DNA of 64,000 bases from a virus (IMGVR_UViG_3300044640_002737:124001-188000), one strand, 5' to 3'; shown: positions 50,406 through 59,443, numbered from the stretch's first letter. The notes: generated by a model not told the origin, from the sequence alone. A program made the numbers and translations.

Positions 50406-51044
50406 TTATGGAAAATAAAGAGCTGTTGGATTATCTTTATGAACATCCATGCTCGGGTGGAATCCTTTGAATTTTTGCAAATTGAAAGGTCTGGTTATAA
50501 TATGAACACCGTTCTTGGTTGGTATTATATCCAATCTAGGTTCCTTTTTGGTTTCGTTCTGAAGATCTGTCAAAAGAGATATCATGGAATCCAATTTTTC
50601 TCCCAGTGATCCTCCTGATAATAGGGTTTCTCTGTCAAGTACATCGCCATCCCAATCTTTCCAATCGATATCAACTATCCAGCTTTTATCAGGGTCCGAA
50701 TGGAATTCGCCCGTACAGGATGCATATGCGCTCTTTACTGCACGATGATTTTCAGATGTAATATGGTCTACCACTCTCTTTAAAGTCTGCATAGCGACCT
50801 TCTTAGCATCTCTAGAATTAAGTCTGAAGTATGCTCTAGCGTTCTCCGAATCACATTGATCTATAATCCTTGGTTTTAGCTTATCGAATTGATCCAGATC
50901 ATAGATATAGTAATCAGCAATGTGCACCATGTCCTTACCAAGATCTGGATTATCCTTTCTTCTCTTCAGCACCTGAAGAAAATAGAAAGAGTCCTTATCC
51001 CGGAATTTTAAAAGATCCCTTATGATGTCGAAGTTGTTTACCAC
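50406..51044 (-). CDS. possible primase-like (AEP-type) protein, 212 aa
   Basis: Contains WIVDIDWKDWDGD (an h-D-h-D pattern) and IPTKNGVHIITRPFN (T-x-G-x-H-like), which resemble archaeo-eukaryotic primase motifs I and II. A third acidic strand is less clear. GTG start follows a stop by four bases. It sits with the Dda-like helicase, so a role in replication priming is plausible but unproven. Alternative: RNA-polymerase-independent nucleotide-binding protein of unknown kind. Confidence 0.45.
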   Translation of the reverse strand: MVNNFDIIRDLLKFRDKDSFYFLQVLKRRKDNPDLGKDMVHIADYYIYDLDQFDKLKPRIIDQCDSENARAYFRLNSRDAKKVAMQTLKRVVDHITSENHRAVKSAYASCTGEFHSDPDKSWIVDIDWKDWDGDVLDRETLLSGGSLGEKLDSMISLLTDLQNETKKEPRLDIIPTKNGVHIITRPFNLQKFKGFHPSMDVHKDNPTALYFP

Positions 51045-51048
51045 TATA

Positions 51049-51198
51049 TTATTGTTTTTTCAGTTCCTCTATTAGTCCCTTTAGGAATTCATTCTCTCCT
51101 CTAAGAAGATCGTTTACGTGATCTGGTGCATTGAAGTTGTCAATACATTCCTCATTCGTTTCGATTCGGATTTCAATTTTTCTGATGATTGCTTCCAT
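51049..51198 (-). CDS. small helical protein, 49 aa
   Basis: ATG lies 17 bases after the promoter -7 box. Mostly charged helices (KIEIRIETNEECID and FLKGLIEELKKQ). First gene of the helicase unit. Unknown. Confidence 0.6.
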   Translation of the reverse strand: MEAIIRKIEIRIETNEECIDNFNAPDHVNDLLRGENEFLKGLIEELKKQ

Positions 51199-51214
51199 GT
51201 TTTTTTTATTTTTT

Positions 51215-51240
51215 GTAAATATATTAAATTAATTCGAATA
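51215..51240 (-). promoter_or_regulatory. TCG-N11-TATATTTAC promoter of the helicase unit
   Basis: TTATTCG, 11 bases, TATATTTAC on the minus strand. The CG and spacing hold, but the T-run is missing, so it is the weakest copy. Confidence 0.6.
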
Positions 51241-51248
51241 ACCTCTGA

Positions 51249-51779
51249 TTAAGTGTGCATTTTTTTATCAACTAACCCGCATAGGAATTCGGAGATTAGA
51301 TCTGCTTCAGGATTTCTCCATGCGTGATGTAGATAAACATCCGCATCCTTATGATAATGATAGTCATTTCTATCCAAATGTTCCTGAGCAGCCTTAGCAG
51401 TTAGAAACGAGTTAGTGTAAACTGGTTCCATTGAATATGAACATTCTTTTAGATCCTCGCAGTTATCCTCAATCCAATCCCTAAGATCGTATGCATCATC
51501 CCAAAGCTCATCGAGATTGTCTGGCTCATCTACACCATTATTGTCAAGATAATCTTTTAAATCATCAAGTGTTTCTACCACTGTATAATCACCATTGCTA
51601 TCAACCCAGCATGGGATGTTGCCATTTAGATCCCAGTCATAATTTCTTTTCCAATCCCTAATCTGAAACAAGTGTGGCATTCTGGTACACCTTGGATCTT
51701 GGGTGGTCATCTCGGTTGCAAGTTCAATTAACTTTGCGTACATCTCCTCGCTAACCTCTATTGTTTTAGTTTTCGCCAT
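51249..51779 (-). CDS. conserved hypothetical phage protein, 176 aa
   Basis: CTRMPHLFQIRDW near the N-terminus and FLTAKAAQEHLDRNDYHYHK...HAWRNPEADLISEFL (in parts) near the C-terminus make a pattern I know from other phage genomes. Very acidic middle. Function unknown; last gene of its unit. Confidence 0.7.
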   Translation of the reverse strand: MAKTKTIEVSEEMYAKLIELATEMTTQDPRCTRMPHLFQIRDWKRNYDWDLNGNIPCWVDSNGDYTVVETLDDLKDYLDNNGVDEPDNLDELWDDAYDLRDWIEDNCEDLKECSYSMEPVYTNSFLTAKAAQEHLDRNDYHYHKDADVYLHHAWRNPEADLISEFLCGLVDKKMHT

Positions 51780-51924
51780 TTTTATTAAATTTACTTAATT
51801 TTACTAATATAAAGAAGGGAATTATAATATAATAGAATTCCAATTGGTCATAGCTAATATTTGCGAAATGTGAAAGAGCAAACCCTAAATAAGCGGGTGC
51901 AAGTAAATCTAAAATTCTCTTCAT
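51766..51924 (-). CDS. two-span small membrane protein, 52 aa
   Basis: ATG at 51924; the stop overlaps the next gene by 14 bases. Hydrophobic at about residues 5-22 and 30-44. Fills an otherwise empty 150-base gap. Confidence 0.5.
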   Translation of the reverse strand: MKRILDLLAPAYLGFALSHFANISYDQLEFYYIIIPFFILVKLSKFNKNGEN

Positions 51925-51936
51925 ATTTTTTTATTT

Positions 51937-52191
51937 CTATTTATAACCTTTATATCTTTTTGGATTCTTGTATGGCATGAACTTACCCATCATTACAAAA
52001 AAGTCCTGATATTCTTCTATTTTTTCGTTTCTTTTTTTGACTTCCAGTATAATATGATCTATTGCATAGATTAGCAATTCCTCTCTTTCCTCAGGAGTTA
52101 TATTTCTAAGAGATCTTGGCAGCTCCTTATTATTCTTTATTGCTTCGTATAGCTTATTAGCCCTGGTAATTTTTGAATTTGATAATGCCAT
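51937..52191 (-). CDS. hypothetical helical protein, 84 aa
   Basis: Helical with TPEEREELLIYAIDHII and a basic tail. TAATG overlap with the upstream gene. Unknown. Confidence 0.6.
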   Translation of the reverse strand: MALSNSKITRANKLYEAIKNNKELPRSLRNITPEEREELLIYAIDHIILEVKKRNEKIEEYQDFFVMMGKFMPYKNPKRYKGYK

Positions 52192-52688
52192 TATGCTAAT
52201 CTAAAGTTCTTTAAAAATTCTCTTAAGAATACAATTCTACGAGCCTCCTGTTCCGATTCATCAAATTTCATAATCCAATTCCAATATTCAGTGGCTTCTG
52301 GAGTTCCGTCAACATAAAATGTTCCATTATAATCTGGCCAAATCTTTTTGTTAAAGACCCTGTCATCAACTAAGAAAACTACTGCAGTTAACTGGTCACC
52401 CAAATCTGGCTCAAAGAAACTACGAAATTGAACGCCCTCATCTGACAATAATTGTCTGTGGTTATTTAAGGAACCAATATGGTTATCGTTCTCATCATAT
52501 CGAGTGTTTGTTGTTCCTCCGTCTAAAATGATAAAAGTTTTGTCTTCGTTTGCCCATTTCTGGTATTCTGGGGTAGTTCCAAATTCCAAGCCATACTCAA
52601 CAACGGCATGTCCAAATTGGATACCTTGCTGAATTGGCGAGATGTTATATGGTACTAATCCATACATTCTGTAAGTTCTATTTTCCAT
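52191..52688 (-). CDS. conserved hypothetical protein, possibly Pth2-like, 165 aa
   Basis: MYGLVPYNISPIQQGIQFGHAVVEYGLE has the pattern KIAAQ-x-x-HA seen in peptidyl-tRNA hydrolase 2 proteins, with GIQFGHAVVEY aligned to that helix. Similar proteins occur in phages. Pth2 identity is uncertain. Confidence 0.5.
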   Translation of the reverse strand: MENRTYRMYGLVPYNISPIQQGIQFGHAVVEYGLEFGTTPEYQKWANEDKTFIILDGGTTNTRYDENDNHIGSLNNHRQLLSDEGVQFRSFFEPDLGDQLTAVVFLVDDRVFNKKIWPDYNGTFYVDGTPEATEYWNWIMKFDESEQEARRIVFLREFLKNFRLA

Positions 52689-52742
52689 TCATTTCTATTT
52701 TGTCTTAGTAATTCTTTTATTGATGCATTTGTAAGATTGCCT

Positions 52743-53066
52743 TTACCAACAGTATTTTACATATTCAATTTCAAATTTATCCCACACTCTATAAACTGCT
52801 TCAACAAATGGAATCGACCACTCATCGCCTTCTTCGGTTACCCAATGAATTTTAATGTCCATTCGTTCATCACAATCATTCCGAACTATTGTGTCGTTTG
52901 TAACATCTGACTGAAAATATTCCAACCAAATATGCCATAGGTCTTTATATTCACCACCAACTAATTTATGGTAATCTCTGAAGTATTGTTCTTCAATACA
53001 CATCTCTTTACAGATTTCTCTTTGGATATCATCCCAATCATAAAATTCTACAGTATGCTTTTCCAC
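52743..53066 (-). CDS. hypothetical protein, 107 aa
   Basis: Trp-rich, acidic. GTG start one base after the upstream stop. A 54-base gap to the next gene holds nothing I recognise. Unknown family. Confidence 0.6.
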   Translation of the reverse strand: MEKHTVEFYDWDDIQREICKEMCIEEQYFRDYHKLVGGEYKDLWHIWLEYFQSDVTNDTIVRNDCDERMDIKIHWVTEEGDEWSIPFVEAVYRVWDKFEIEYVKYCW

Positions 53067-53067
53067 C

Positions 53068-53277
53068 TTAGTCTGATTTAATTAGTTCTTGTTTGATATC
53101 AAATTTTAATTGCTTTGCTCTTTCTAAACTAATAAAACAATCCTCGGATGGTATGTAGCAAGTTGATGATTCAAAATAATTCCAAATATGCATCTCCCAA
53201 CACGCATTACTTTTATCTTTAAACTCATCTCTACATTTTTTAAAATCCTGTGGTGATTTTAGTTGAATTGCTTTCAT
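53068..53277 (-). CDS. small hypothetical protein, 69 aa
   Basis: Helix-rich with CWEMHIWNYFESSTCYI. One-base gaps to both neighbours. Unknown. Confidence 0.55.
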   Translation of the reverse strand: MKAIQLKSPQDFKKCRDEFKDKSNACWEMHIWNYFESSTCYIPSEDCFISLERAKQLKFDIKQELIKSD

Positions 53278-53278
53278 C

Positions 53279-53497
53279 TTATTCTGATTTACTTAGTTCA
53301 TTAAGTTTATTTAATTGTTCCTCGGTAAATCTAAAACCAAGAGCATTTTCAATATTATCAATTGAGGTAGTCCACGTTTTAATAATTTTACCTCCTCCCC
53401 ATGGTTTATTCCCACATACCCTTGTGTCATTCATGTAGATAGAATTTCCTTCTACACCATTGACTAGGTCTATTTTAATTCTTGCTGTATTTTCCAT
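53279..53497 (-). CDS. small hypothetical protein, 72 aa
   Basis: Contains NDTRVCGNKPWGGGKIIKTW; C-terminal helix. Unknown. In the 55.1-51.2 kb unit. Confidence 0.55.
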   Translation of the reverse strand: MENTARIKIDLVNGVEGNSIYMNDTRVCGNKPWGGGKIIKTWTTSIDNIENALGFRFTEEQLNKLNELSKSE

Positions 53498-53498
53498 C

Positions 53499-53771
53499 TT
53501 ATTTTATTTTAGCAACCCTATAAGGTGATAGAATTGTCATCTTTGATCCATCCGAATTATAATACCAGATTGAATCGTTATTATATCCATGTATCGTATC
53601 AGTATAAGCAATAACGTCAACAAGCTCCTCCGTTAGATTAGACTCCTGCCAATCTATGTGCTTTTCTATACGCATTACTCTCTTCCCGTAGATTTTGTAT
53701 TTGTAATCTTTACTATTACATGAAATCACAGAAATCATAATAGCTACTGCATATAAACCTTTCATTTTCAT
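53499..53771 (-). CDS. lipoprotein, 90 aa
   Basis: Signal peptide MKMKGLYAVAIMISVISC with lipobox, then CNSKDY. The mature part is basic and beta-rich. Envelope location inferred. One of several short phage lipoproteins here. Confidence 0.7.
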   Translation of the reverse strand: MKMKGLYAVAIMISVISCNSKDYKYKIYGKRVMRIEKHIDWQESNLTEELVDVIAYTDTIHGYNNDSIWYYNSDGSKMTILSPYRVAKIK

Positions 53772-53782
53772 AAAATTAATTT

Positions 53783-54166
53783 TTAATTAATATCCCAACA
53801 TATATCGGTCATAAACTCATCGGTCTCCCCGATATCACAAATCAACAATTCCTTGTGCTTATTAGAAAAATCTAGACCCTCCTCTGGATTATCCCTTCCC
53901 CATAAAGTTTCTTGGTCATAATGATTAAGCTTAGCTAATCTAACCAATTCTTTATAATCCTTGTCCCGGAGATGACCTTTCAGAGGCATTATTCTACCAA
54001 CGCAGCTACTCCAATTTAGCTTTCTGCCATTGTAAGTGATCCAATAATAATCCATATCATCGGATCCAACAGCAACAAGTCTTTCTATATTGTGGCTACA
54101 CGTAATGACAAATTGTCCCTTAAGTGAATCAAACTCAGCTAATATTAGTTTTCTATTGCTATCCAT
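53783..54166 (-). CDS. hypothetical protein, 127 aa
   Basis: Mixed alpha/beta with LKGHLRDKDYKELVRLAKLNHYD. No recognised family. Confidence 0.6.
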   Translation of the reverse strand: MDSNRKLILAEFDSLKGQFVITCSHNIERLVAVGSDDMDYYWITYNGRKLNWSSCVGRIMPLKGHLRDKDYKELVRLAKLNHYDQETLWGRDNPEEGLDFSNKHKELLICDIGETDEFMTDICWDIN

Positions 54167-54169
54167 GTT

Positions 54170-54400
54170 CTATTTAGTTTCGACTTTACCATATGTTTCA
54201 ATCCAAACCTTTGCACCACAGGATAGAGGTTTGTCTGGTGCATAAACTATCTTTGCAGCAGGTAATCCATCCTGTCCATAGATAACTGCCTCATTGGTAT
54301 AATCGTTGGACTTATATGTCTTACAGGTTAGAACTGGTCTATTCTCACCCTTTGAGTTGGCCTTTATGTTGTGCTGATTTACGTGTATGATTGTTTTCAT
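54170..54400 (-). CDS. small hypothetical protein, 76 aa
   Basis: Basic, beta-rich (VLTCKTYKSNDYTNEAVIYG). Three bases each side to neighbours. Unknown; a small beta-barrel is likely. Confidence 0.6.
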   Translation of the reverse strand: MKTIIHVNQHNIKANSKGENRPVLTCKTYKSNDYTNEAVIYGQDGLPAAKIVYAPDKPLSCGAKVWIETYGKVETK

Positions 54401-54403
54401 TAT

Positions 54404-54613
54404 CTATTTTTCTTGATATACCTTACATTTTTTTATCCATGTCGGATCAAAATTATGTGGCCAGTTTGCCCAACCCATGTCCCAACCATGAGAATCCACG
54501 TCGACAGTCTTTTTTGGTATTTCGCTCACCGTGGATGGGTAGTTGCATTTTGAATGTGCATCACCAATTAGCTTTTCCCTGTGGACGCAAGCATAACAAT
54601 TATGTTTTTTCAT
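54404..54613 (-). CDS. small zinc-binding-type protein, 69 aa
   Basis: CYACVHREKLIGDAHSKC near the start and a late KCKV give four cysteines with CxxC first, plus histidines. Looks like a metal-binding fold. Many phages encode similar CxxCxxR proteins of unknown role. Confidence 0.6.
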   Translation of the reverse strand: MKKHNCYACVHREKLIGDAHSKCNYPSTVSEIPKKTVDVDSHGWDMGWANWPHNFDPTWIKKCKVYQEK

Positions 54614-54623
54614 ATTGCTGTTT

Positions 54624-55088
54624 TTATAAAGATTCTAGAATAAGAAACCCCGCATCATTAACGAGTGGTTGTTCTTTTTTGTTATTTGAAAATATTTGAC
54701 CGTCACCACGATTATCTAGATCCGAGACAACTTCCGATTGGAATTGTACATAGATCCCATTCTTTCTTATTATCGAGTTCCTTAACAAGATAAACTCAGT
54801 ATCTAAAAGCTCTTCTGAAACTTTATTAACACCCAGATAATGTCCCTGTGCAAGTGCACGACCAAGATCATCTGATGTGAATAGTTTGGTGTCGTCTGCG
54901 AGAGATTCAGATAGCGATCTATTGTCGCTGAATAGATCTTCGCAATTATTTGGATCTAATTTTAAAACTTCTTCCAGCGTAAAGTAAATTGACTCGCTGG
55001 TACATGCTAAAATCCGGGATTTGCTAACGGGTCTTGATTCGTAAAGAACGTAATCCTTACCCTCAGAGACTAAAATTCCATCCATCAT
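54624..55088 (-). CDS. hypothetical protein, 154 aa
   Basis: First gene of its unit, promoter 16 bases upstream. Acidic, with LKLDPNNCEDLFSDNRSLSESL and a Ser/Leu-rich tail. Unknown. Confidence 0.65.
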   Translation of the reverse strand: MMDGILVSEGKDYVLYESRPVSKSRILACTSESIYFTLEEVLKLDPNNCEDLFSDNRSLSESLADDTKLFTSDDLGRALAQGHYLGVNKVSEELLDTEFILLRNSIIRKNGIYVQFQSEVVSDLDNRGDGQIFSNNKKEQPLVNDAGFLILESL

Positions 55089-55103
55089 AATTTATTCTTT
55101 TTT

Positions 55104-55136
55104 ATAAAGATAATAAATTAATTCGGATTAAAAAAA
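55104..55136 (-). promoter_or_regulatory. CCG-N11 promoter of the 55.1-51.2 kb unit
   Basis: TTTTTTAATCCG, 11 bases, TATCTTTAT on the minus strand. It overlaps the end of the next gene upstream. Confidence 0.7.
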
Positions 55137-55997
55137 TAAATTTGTGTAATTTTTAGAATCTCCCCAATACGGATCAACTGGATGTATTCTATCCTTGCTG
55201 TATATTGAGAAATGCGAGGTAAAGTGGTAACCATGATTAACATGGACTGATGGATTTTCTGATCTCCACTCTAGTATCTGACACTGAGGTTCAACCAATC
55301 CGCTATTTGTTAATATTGCATTTGGTAATATTGATTCAAAGTGTGATATTGCTTCTTCGAATCTCATCGTAATTTGAGATAGCGGCTTGTCGTCCTGATT
55401 TCTTTCCTGCCACCCATCTTTACATAAGCCCATGTAATTCATATTACATAACATTTGGCCTTTTTCGAAATCTGGGTAATCAAAACATCCCTCTGAATAT
55501 AAACAATCATGCTCAAGGAAGCTAACATAATCATATTCACCTGCTGATCTTGCAGTATATAAGGTTTGTAATATTTGAATCGTCTGTGTTAAATGTGAAG
55601 AAACCTTATACCAACTTGGCGATTCGGGAAACGGATTATCTTCGATTCTCTCCCATAGACAGGTAAAGACGTCAGCAACCCCAGCGGATGCTATTTTTAT
55701 TCTCTCCAATGATTTTTTTATTGTTGGATAAGTCTGCTGATCCTTGTTATTTGAATAAAATATACCTAATTTTCTATTTACCGATTTGGGTATAGAACAA
55801 GCTGTTCCCTCGTTCCATGACTGACTGTGCAATTGGTCGCCATCAGACCATTCTATATCCAATGTTTTCAGAACTCCTGGTTTAGGATCACCGCAGATAT
55901 CATTATTTGCTCTTATAACAAGTTTCCCATTATTAACTCTGGATTTTATTATTTCTGTTATATCCAGATCCCCGTATGTTGCTTTTAGTATTATCAT
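55128..55997 (-). CDS. possible glycosyltransferase-like protein with ATYG-type N-terminus, 289 aa
   Basis: N-terminal ATYGDLDITEIIKSRV and NGKLVIRANNDICGDPKPGVLKTLDIEW (in parts) follow an ATYG/DUF3395-like pattern. The second half has YVSFLEHDCLYSEGCFDYP, whose E-H-D could be a glycosyltransferase metal motif, and VNHGYHFTSHFSIYSKDRIHPVDPYW. ATG at 55997 preferred to a TTG three bases before. Sugar transfer is a guess. Confidence 0.5.
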   Translation of the reverse strand: MIILKATYGDLDITEIIKSRVNNGKLVIRANNDICGDPKPGVLKTLDIEWSDGDQLHSQSWNEGTACSIPKSVNRKLGIFYSNNKDQQTYPTIKKSLERIKIASAGVADVFTCLWERIEDNPFPESPSWYKVSSHLTQTIQILQTLYTARSAGEYDYVSFLEHDCLYSEGCFDYPDFEKGQMLCNMNYMGLCKDGWQERNQDDKPLSQITMRFEEAISHFESILPNAILTNSGLVEPQCQILEWRSENPSVHVNHGYHFTSHFSIYSKDRIHPVDPYWGDSKNYTNLFF

Positions 55998-56020
55998 CAA
56001 TATTTTTAGATGTATATTAA

Positions 56021-56049
56021 AAAAAATTCCGGACTGGCCGGAATTTTTT
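56021..56049 (-). terminator. terminator after the zinc-ribbon gene
   Basis: 12-bp stem AAAAAATTCCGG / CCGGAATTTTTT with a 5-base loop, directly at the stop of the 56049-56291 gene. Confidence 0.85.
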
Positions 56050-56291
56050 TAAAAATCTTCAAACGATATAAGATTTTGTAATTTGTTGCTATCCTCGCTA
56101 AGCTTCTGATTGGGTTGCATTGCTGGTGAATTCTGTATGAATTTAGCAATACCTAATGTTTTCGAAGCTGCTCTTTCGTGATATGCTTTATGCGGAAATG
56201 CTCCGCAGTGGGAGCATTCCTTTTCTGGATCTGCTATGGCCTTTCCGCAACCAGAGCAAACATCCTCTCTTTTTCTTTCTAATATATCCAT
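56049..56291 (-). CDS. zinc-ribbon protein, 80 aa
   Basis: CSGCGKAIADPEKECSHCG near the N-terminus is a four-cysteine zinc ribbon; the rest is polar and flexible. Last of the 59.1-56.0 kb group. Might bind nucleic acid or be part of a transcription complex. Confidence 0.65.
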   Translation of the reverse strand: MDILERKREDVCSGCGKAIADPEKECSHCGAFPHKAYHERAASKTLGIAKFIQNSPAMQPNQKLSEDSNKLQNLISFEDF

Positions 56292-56302
56292 ATTCTACTA
56301 TA

Positions 56303-57544
56303 TTATACGTATCTAAGTGCTCTAGAAACATTAATAAGTCTCTTAGTAAGATCATCCATGTCCTCATATCTAGTAGTAAGTTCAACTAGATCTTGTAATT
56401 CGTCGTTTTCTGCTATTGCACCCTTAAGATCCATTGATCCTTTTTTAAGAAGGAATTTAAGAAGAAGTGCCAAAGCATTATCATGGATTTGTGTATTCTC
56501 TTCCCCTGGATCAATAAAGACACTTGCCTCAAGGGTCTCAGAAGCTTCCGTGAAATATTCACAAAGTAAAGAATTTAATTCCTCTGTAATAGCGATTTTT
56601 TCTGCTCCTTTAGTTCTTACAGCGTAACTAGGAATTAATAATTTTTCCTTCTCATATTTATTAGTCTTAGCTCTTTTGAATGTTCTTTTAAAGATTGCAA
56701 TAAATACGGATCCAAAAATTTCATTATCCTGTATGTTACATTTTACTGAATTGTCACCAGTTCTAAAATTAATACCATTCAGTGGCATTCTATTAGAGTT
56801 GTTTACTCTCCATACCTCGTAGGATCCGGTAAAAAGATTTCCAGCAAGTTCATTCTTTCTAACCCCGATTATTTTAGCGAGCGTCTCTCCGTATATCTCA
56901 CCCACTCTCTGTGTTGCTCTCGAGTAAAATCTATATTTTGGAGAAATTTGATCAACTTTGTTTATAACGGTTCTGTCCGATCTGCTACCCTTACCTACTA
57001 GTCCAAGATCACTAAGATTTTGAATTGTTGGTAGTGCTTCAATTGCGGTTACATCAAGATCCGATAATTCGTGACCTCCAATTGTCTCCTTCATTCTACC
57101 CATTATCTCCTGCATACTAAGCTCAGATCCTACCGGAACCAGCTCATTGAAATTTAGGTTGGGTATATCCTTCTTAGGTATAATAGCTGCAGGTATATTG
57201 TTTCTAATGATTCTTAGTAAAAGAGCTCTTAGACATTTTTCTGGAGTGTCAAATTTAGAAAGATTATATCTTTCAACCCCTGCCTTACTTGATAGGTATT
57301 CATAACAGAATTCGCCGTCTTCATTTTCCCATATTTCTACGTCTGCCATTGGTCCGCCAGTTCTAGTAAGAACTAATGCTCTTCTTCCTCTAGCAAAAAC
57401 ATCAACACCTATAGCTTTTAGATCCTTACCTTCTTTGGTGTTATTAAATGCATCGTACATGGATTGTGTATATTCATTAAGATTATACCATTCTCTCCTT
57501 GCCTCGTCTATTACACCTTCTTGGTTTAAAAAATTATCTTCCAT
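56303..57544 (-). CDS. hypothetical, probably structural, protein, 413 aa
   Basis: A mostly helical 413-residue protein without known motifs, e.g. PKYRFYSRATQRVGEIYGETLAKI and RALRYV at the end. It follows the 519-residue gene by 21 bases and has no CCG promoter. Late-class position suggests a virion or packaging role. Confidence 0.6.
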   Translation of the reverse strand: MEDNFLNQEGVIDEARREWYNLNEYTQSMYDAFNNTKEGKDLKAIGVDVFARGRRALVLTRTGGPMADVEIWENEDGEFCYEYLSSKAGVERYNLSKFDTPEKCLRALLLRIIRNNIPAAIIPKKDIPNLNFNELVPVGSELSMQEIMGRMKETIGGHELSDLDVTAIEALPTIQNLSDLGLVGKGSRSDRTVINKVDQISPKYRFYSRATQRVGEIYGETLAKIIGVRKNELAGNLFTGSYEVWRVNNSNRMPLNGINFRTGDNSVKCNIQDNEIFGSVFIAIFKRTFKRAKTNKYEKEKLLIPSYAVRTKGAEKIAITEELNSLLCEYFTEASETLEASVFIDPGEENTQIHDNALALLLKFLLKKGSMDLKGAIAENDELQDLVELTTRYEDMDDLTKRLINVSRALRYV

Positions 57545-57565
57545 TTTGTTTTTATATTGTTATGA

Positions 57566-59125
57566 TTACATTCTTTTTCTAACGTTCTCAATAACGTCTT
57601 TCTTGTTTGATATGATACCTTCCATAGCATCTCTATCTTTTGGTTTAAGATTAATAGATCCAGTTTTACTTAATTCTAATAATATACCCATATCTTCTAT
57701 ACCTCTTTTAACCGCAGCCTCAATTTCTTCCATATCAGCTTTAGTATAATCTTCTCCGATGATGGTATCAAAAACTTTCCAAGTAGCATCGGTATAGATA
57801 CCATTTCCTTTGAAGATTTTCATAAATTGAGATTTAGATAAACCTTTATCGGTAAAGATAATTTCTGATACGATTCCTGCGATATTTTCCCAGTCTTCCT
57901 GTGGCATTGAACCTGCTAAGAAACCTTTACTCATAGTTATTAAAGATTCTATGATCTTCTTAGGTTCCAAATTAGATCCGTCCTTATAATAATGTTCAAG
58001 AGCTAGCTTGATATCAACCTCTCTACTAAAAGCTTTTTCAACAGAATCAACTAATTCTGCAGGATACCCAAGTCCTTTTAATGCAGACTGATATGTTTTA
58101 AATGTATTACCGTTAGCGTCTCTAAGTCTGCTATTTGGTCTGGTTGCATCAGTATGAACTGTTCCATCAGCATTTATAGTGATCCCTATTAAACTTAATG
58201 GATCAGTTACTGGTGCATTTGAATTAATTATATTAAACTGCACTCTACCACCTCCATAACTCCAGAATGTTGAATCTGTTCTGATACACCAGTTTGTATC
58301 TGCACATACCGCTCTTTGTGCTTCCGGTGTTCTTGCTGACATTACAATGTAACCGTTTTTAGCATATAATATACCTACTTGTGGTCCCAATGATTTTAAT
58401 TTACCTAGAAGTTTATCCTCCGACTGTCCCCAGCTTTCAGTAAATTCTAATGCATCTTTAATAAGATCTTTAAAAGCTTTTTTCTCATCCGAATATTCAG
58501 GATATGTTCTTGTATCATCATACTTTTTCATGTTCTTAGAGAAAGACTTCCAAGCATTAGCTACTCCGTCCTCACTCTTAGCATCAGGAAGAGATTTTAA
58601 TTTATTTGATATGGCTGTTAATTCCTCAATCTGATTATCTGTTGCTGATGAAAATGCTTTTTTCATTCTTGGAGTTAATTCATTATAGAAATCTTTAACT
58701 TTTCTTTTTCTTTCAAAATTTCTAAGTTCATCACCAAGCAATTCATAACCAGGTCTGATATCTTCATCATCCTTTTTAACAACATATTTAGCATAGTCCT
58801 CTACAGACATTGGTAATTCGTTAATTTGACCCTTATATTTCTGAAGATTGTCCAGAATCTCCTTTAATTCGTCCATCTGAGCTTTCTGATCCATTCTAAA
58901 TTTAAGAAATGCTAACGTATATCCGGGTGATTTCTGAAGCATGTCCCTAATCTCGGTAAAAACTCTGGCAGAAAGTACTGCCTTTTTCTCTTCTGCATCG
59001 ATTTCCGATGGCTTAATTCCTTTTTTATCTGCATATTGCTTGATTAAATAATCCTTAGCAGCTTGTACATTCTCTATTAAGGGTTCTGCAACATCGAAAA
59101 AAGTTGGGAAACTTCTATTTGTCAT
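57566..59125 (-). CDS. hypothetical virion-type protein with conserved WC motif region, 519 aa
   Basis: A helical N-terminal 230 residues are followed by a beta-rich segment: VGILYAKNGYIVMSARTPEAQ, CADTNWCIRTDSTFWSYGGG, VQFNIINSN and LIGITINADGTVHTDATRPN. The segment resembles a module found in large phage proteins (NWC-x-R/T plus FWxY then IGxT). Function unknown. No CCG-type promoter lies upstream; divergent from the 59177 gene. Confidence 0.6.
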   Translation of the reverse strand: MTNRSFPTFFDVAEPLIENVQAAKDYLIKQYADKKGIKPSEIDAEEKKAVLSARVFTEIRDMLQKSPGYTLAFLKFRMDQKAQMDELKEILDNLQKYKGQINELPMSVEDYAKYVVKKDDEDIRPGYELLGDELRNFERKRKVKDFYNELTPRMKKAFSSATDNQIEELTAISNKLKSLPDAKSEDGVANAWKSFSKNMKKYDDTRTYPEYSDEKKAFKDLIKDALEFTESWGQSEDKLLGKLKSLGPQVGILYAKNGYIVMSARTPEAQRAVCADTNWCIRTDSTFWSYGGGRVQFNIINSNAPVTDPLSLIGITINADGTVHTDATRPNSRLRDANGNTFKTYQSALKGLGYPAELVDSVEKAFSREVDIKLALEHYYKDGSNLEPKKIIESLITMSKGFLAGSMPQEDWENIAGIVSEIIFTDKGLSKSQFMKIFKGNGIYTDATWKVFDTIIGEDYTKADMEEIEAAVKRGIEDMGILLELSKTGSINLKPKDRDAMEGIISNKKDVIENVRKRM

Positions 59126-59146
59126 AATATCTATAATTTATCTTTT

Positions 59147-59156
59147 GATATATATT
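59147..59156 (+). promoter_or_regulatory. GATATATATT element before leader gene
   Basis: Twenty bases before the ATG at 59177, the same distance as for the 3413 gene. Possible late promoter element; AT-rich, so weak evidence. Confidence 0.3.
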
Positions 59157-59176
59157 CAAATCAAAAACATAAAAAA

Positions 59177-59443
59177 ATGAGACTATACACAAAGATCGAC
59201 GAGTTTTTAGCTGCTCAACCAGCTACTAAGCCTGGACAACCAGCTACTAAACCTGGTACTGCTCCCGGAACTAGACCAACTCCGTCAAGACCTAGTCCTA
59301 TAAGAAGGGATAAACCATCAACAGAACCTGCACCTAAAGCAAAATTAAAGGATGTTATGGAAAGATTCAATGCGGAACTTAGAAAATCTAAAGCTCCGAT
59401 AAAATTTAATCTGTCAAAATTAAAAACTAAATACAATGATTAA
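59177..59443 (+). CDS. proline-rich small protein with leader-like start, 88 aa
   Basis: MRLYTKIDEFLAAQ resembles the leaders (I-D-E). Then two copies of QPATKPG and a Pro/Thr/Arg-rich spacer, and a basic helical C-terminus. The tail overlaps the next gene by eight bases. Likely a small virion or scaffold component. Confidence 0.6.
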   Translation: MRLYTKIDEFLAAQPATKPGQPATKPGTAPGTRPTPSRPSPIRRDKPSTEPAPKAKLKDVMERFNAELRKSKAPIKFNLSKLKTKYND

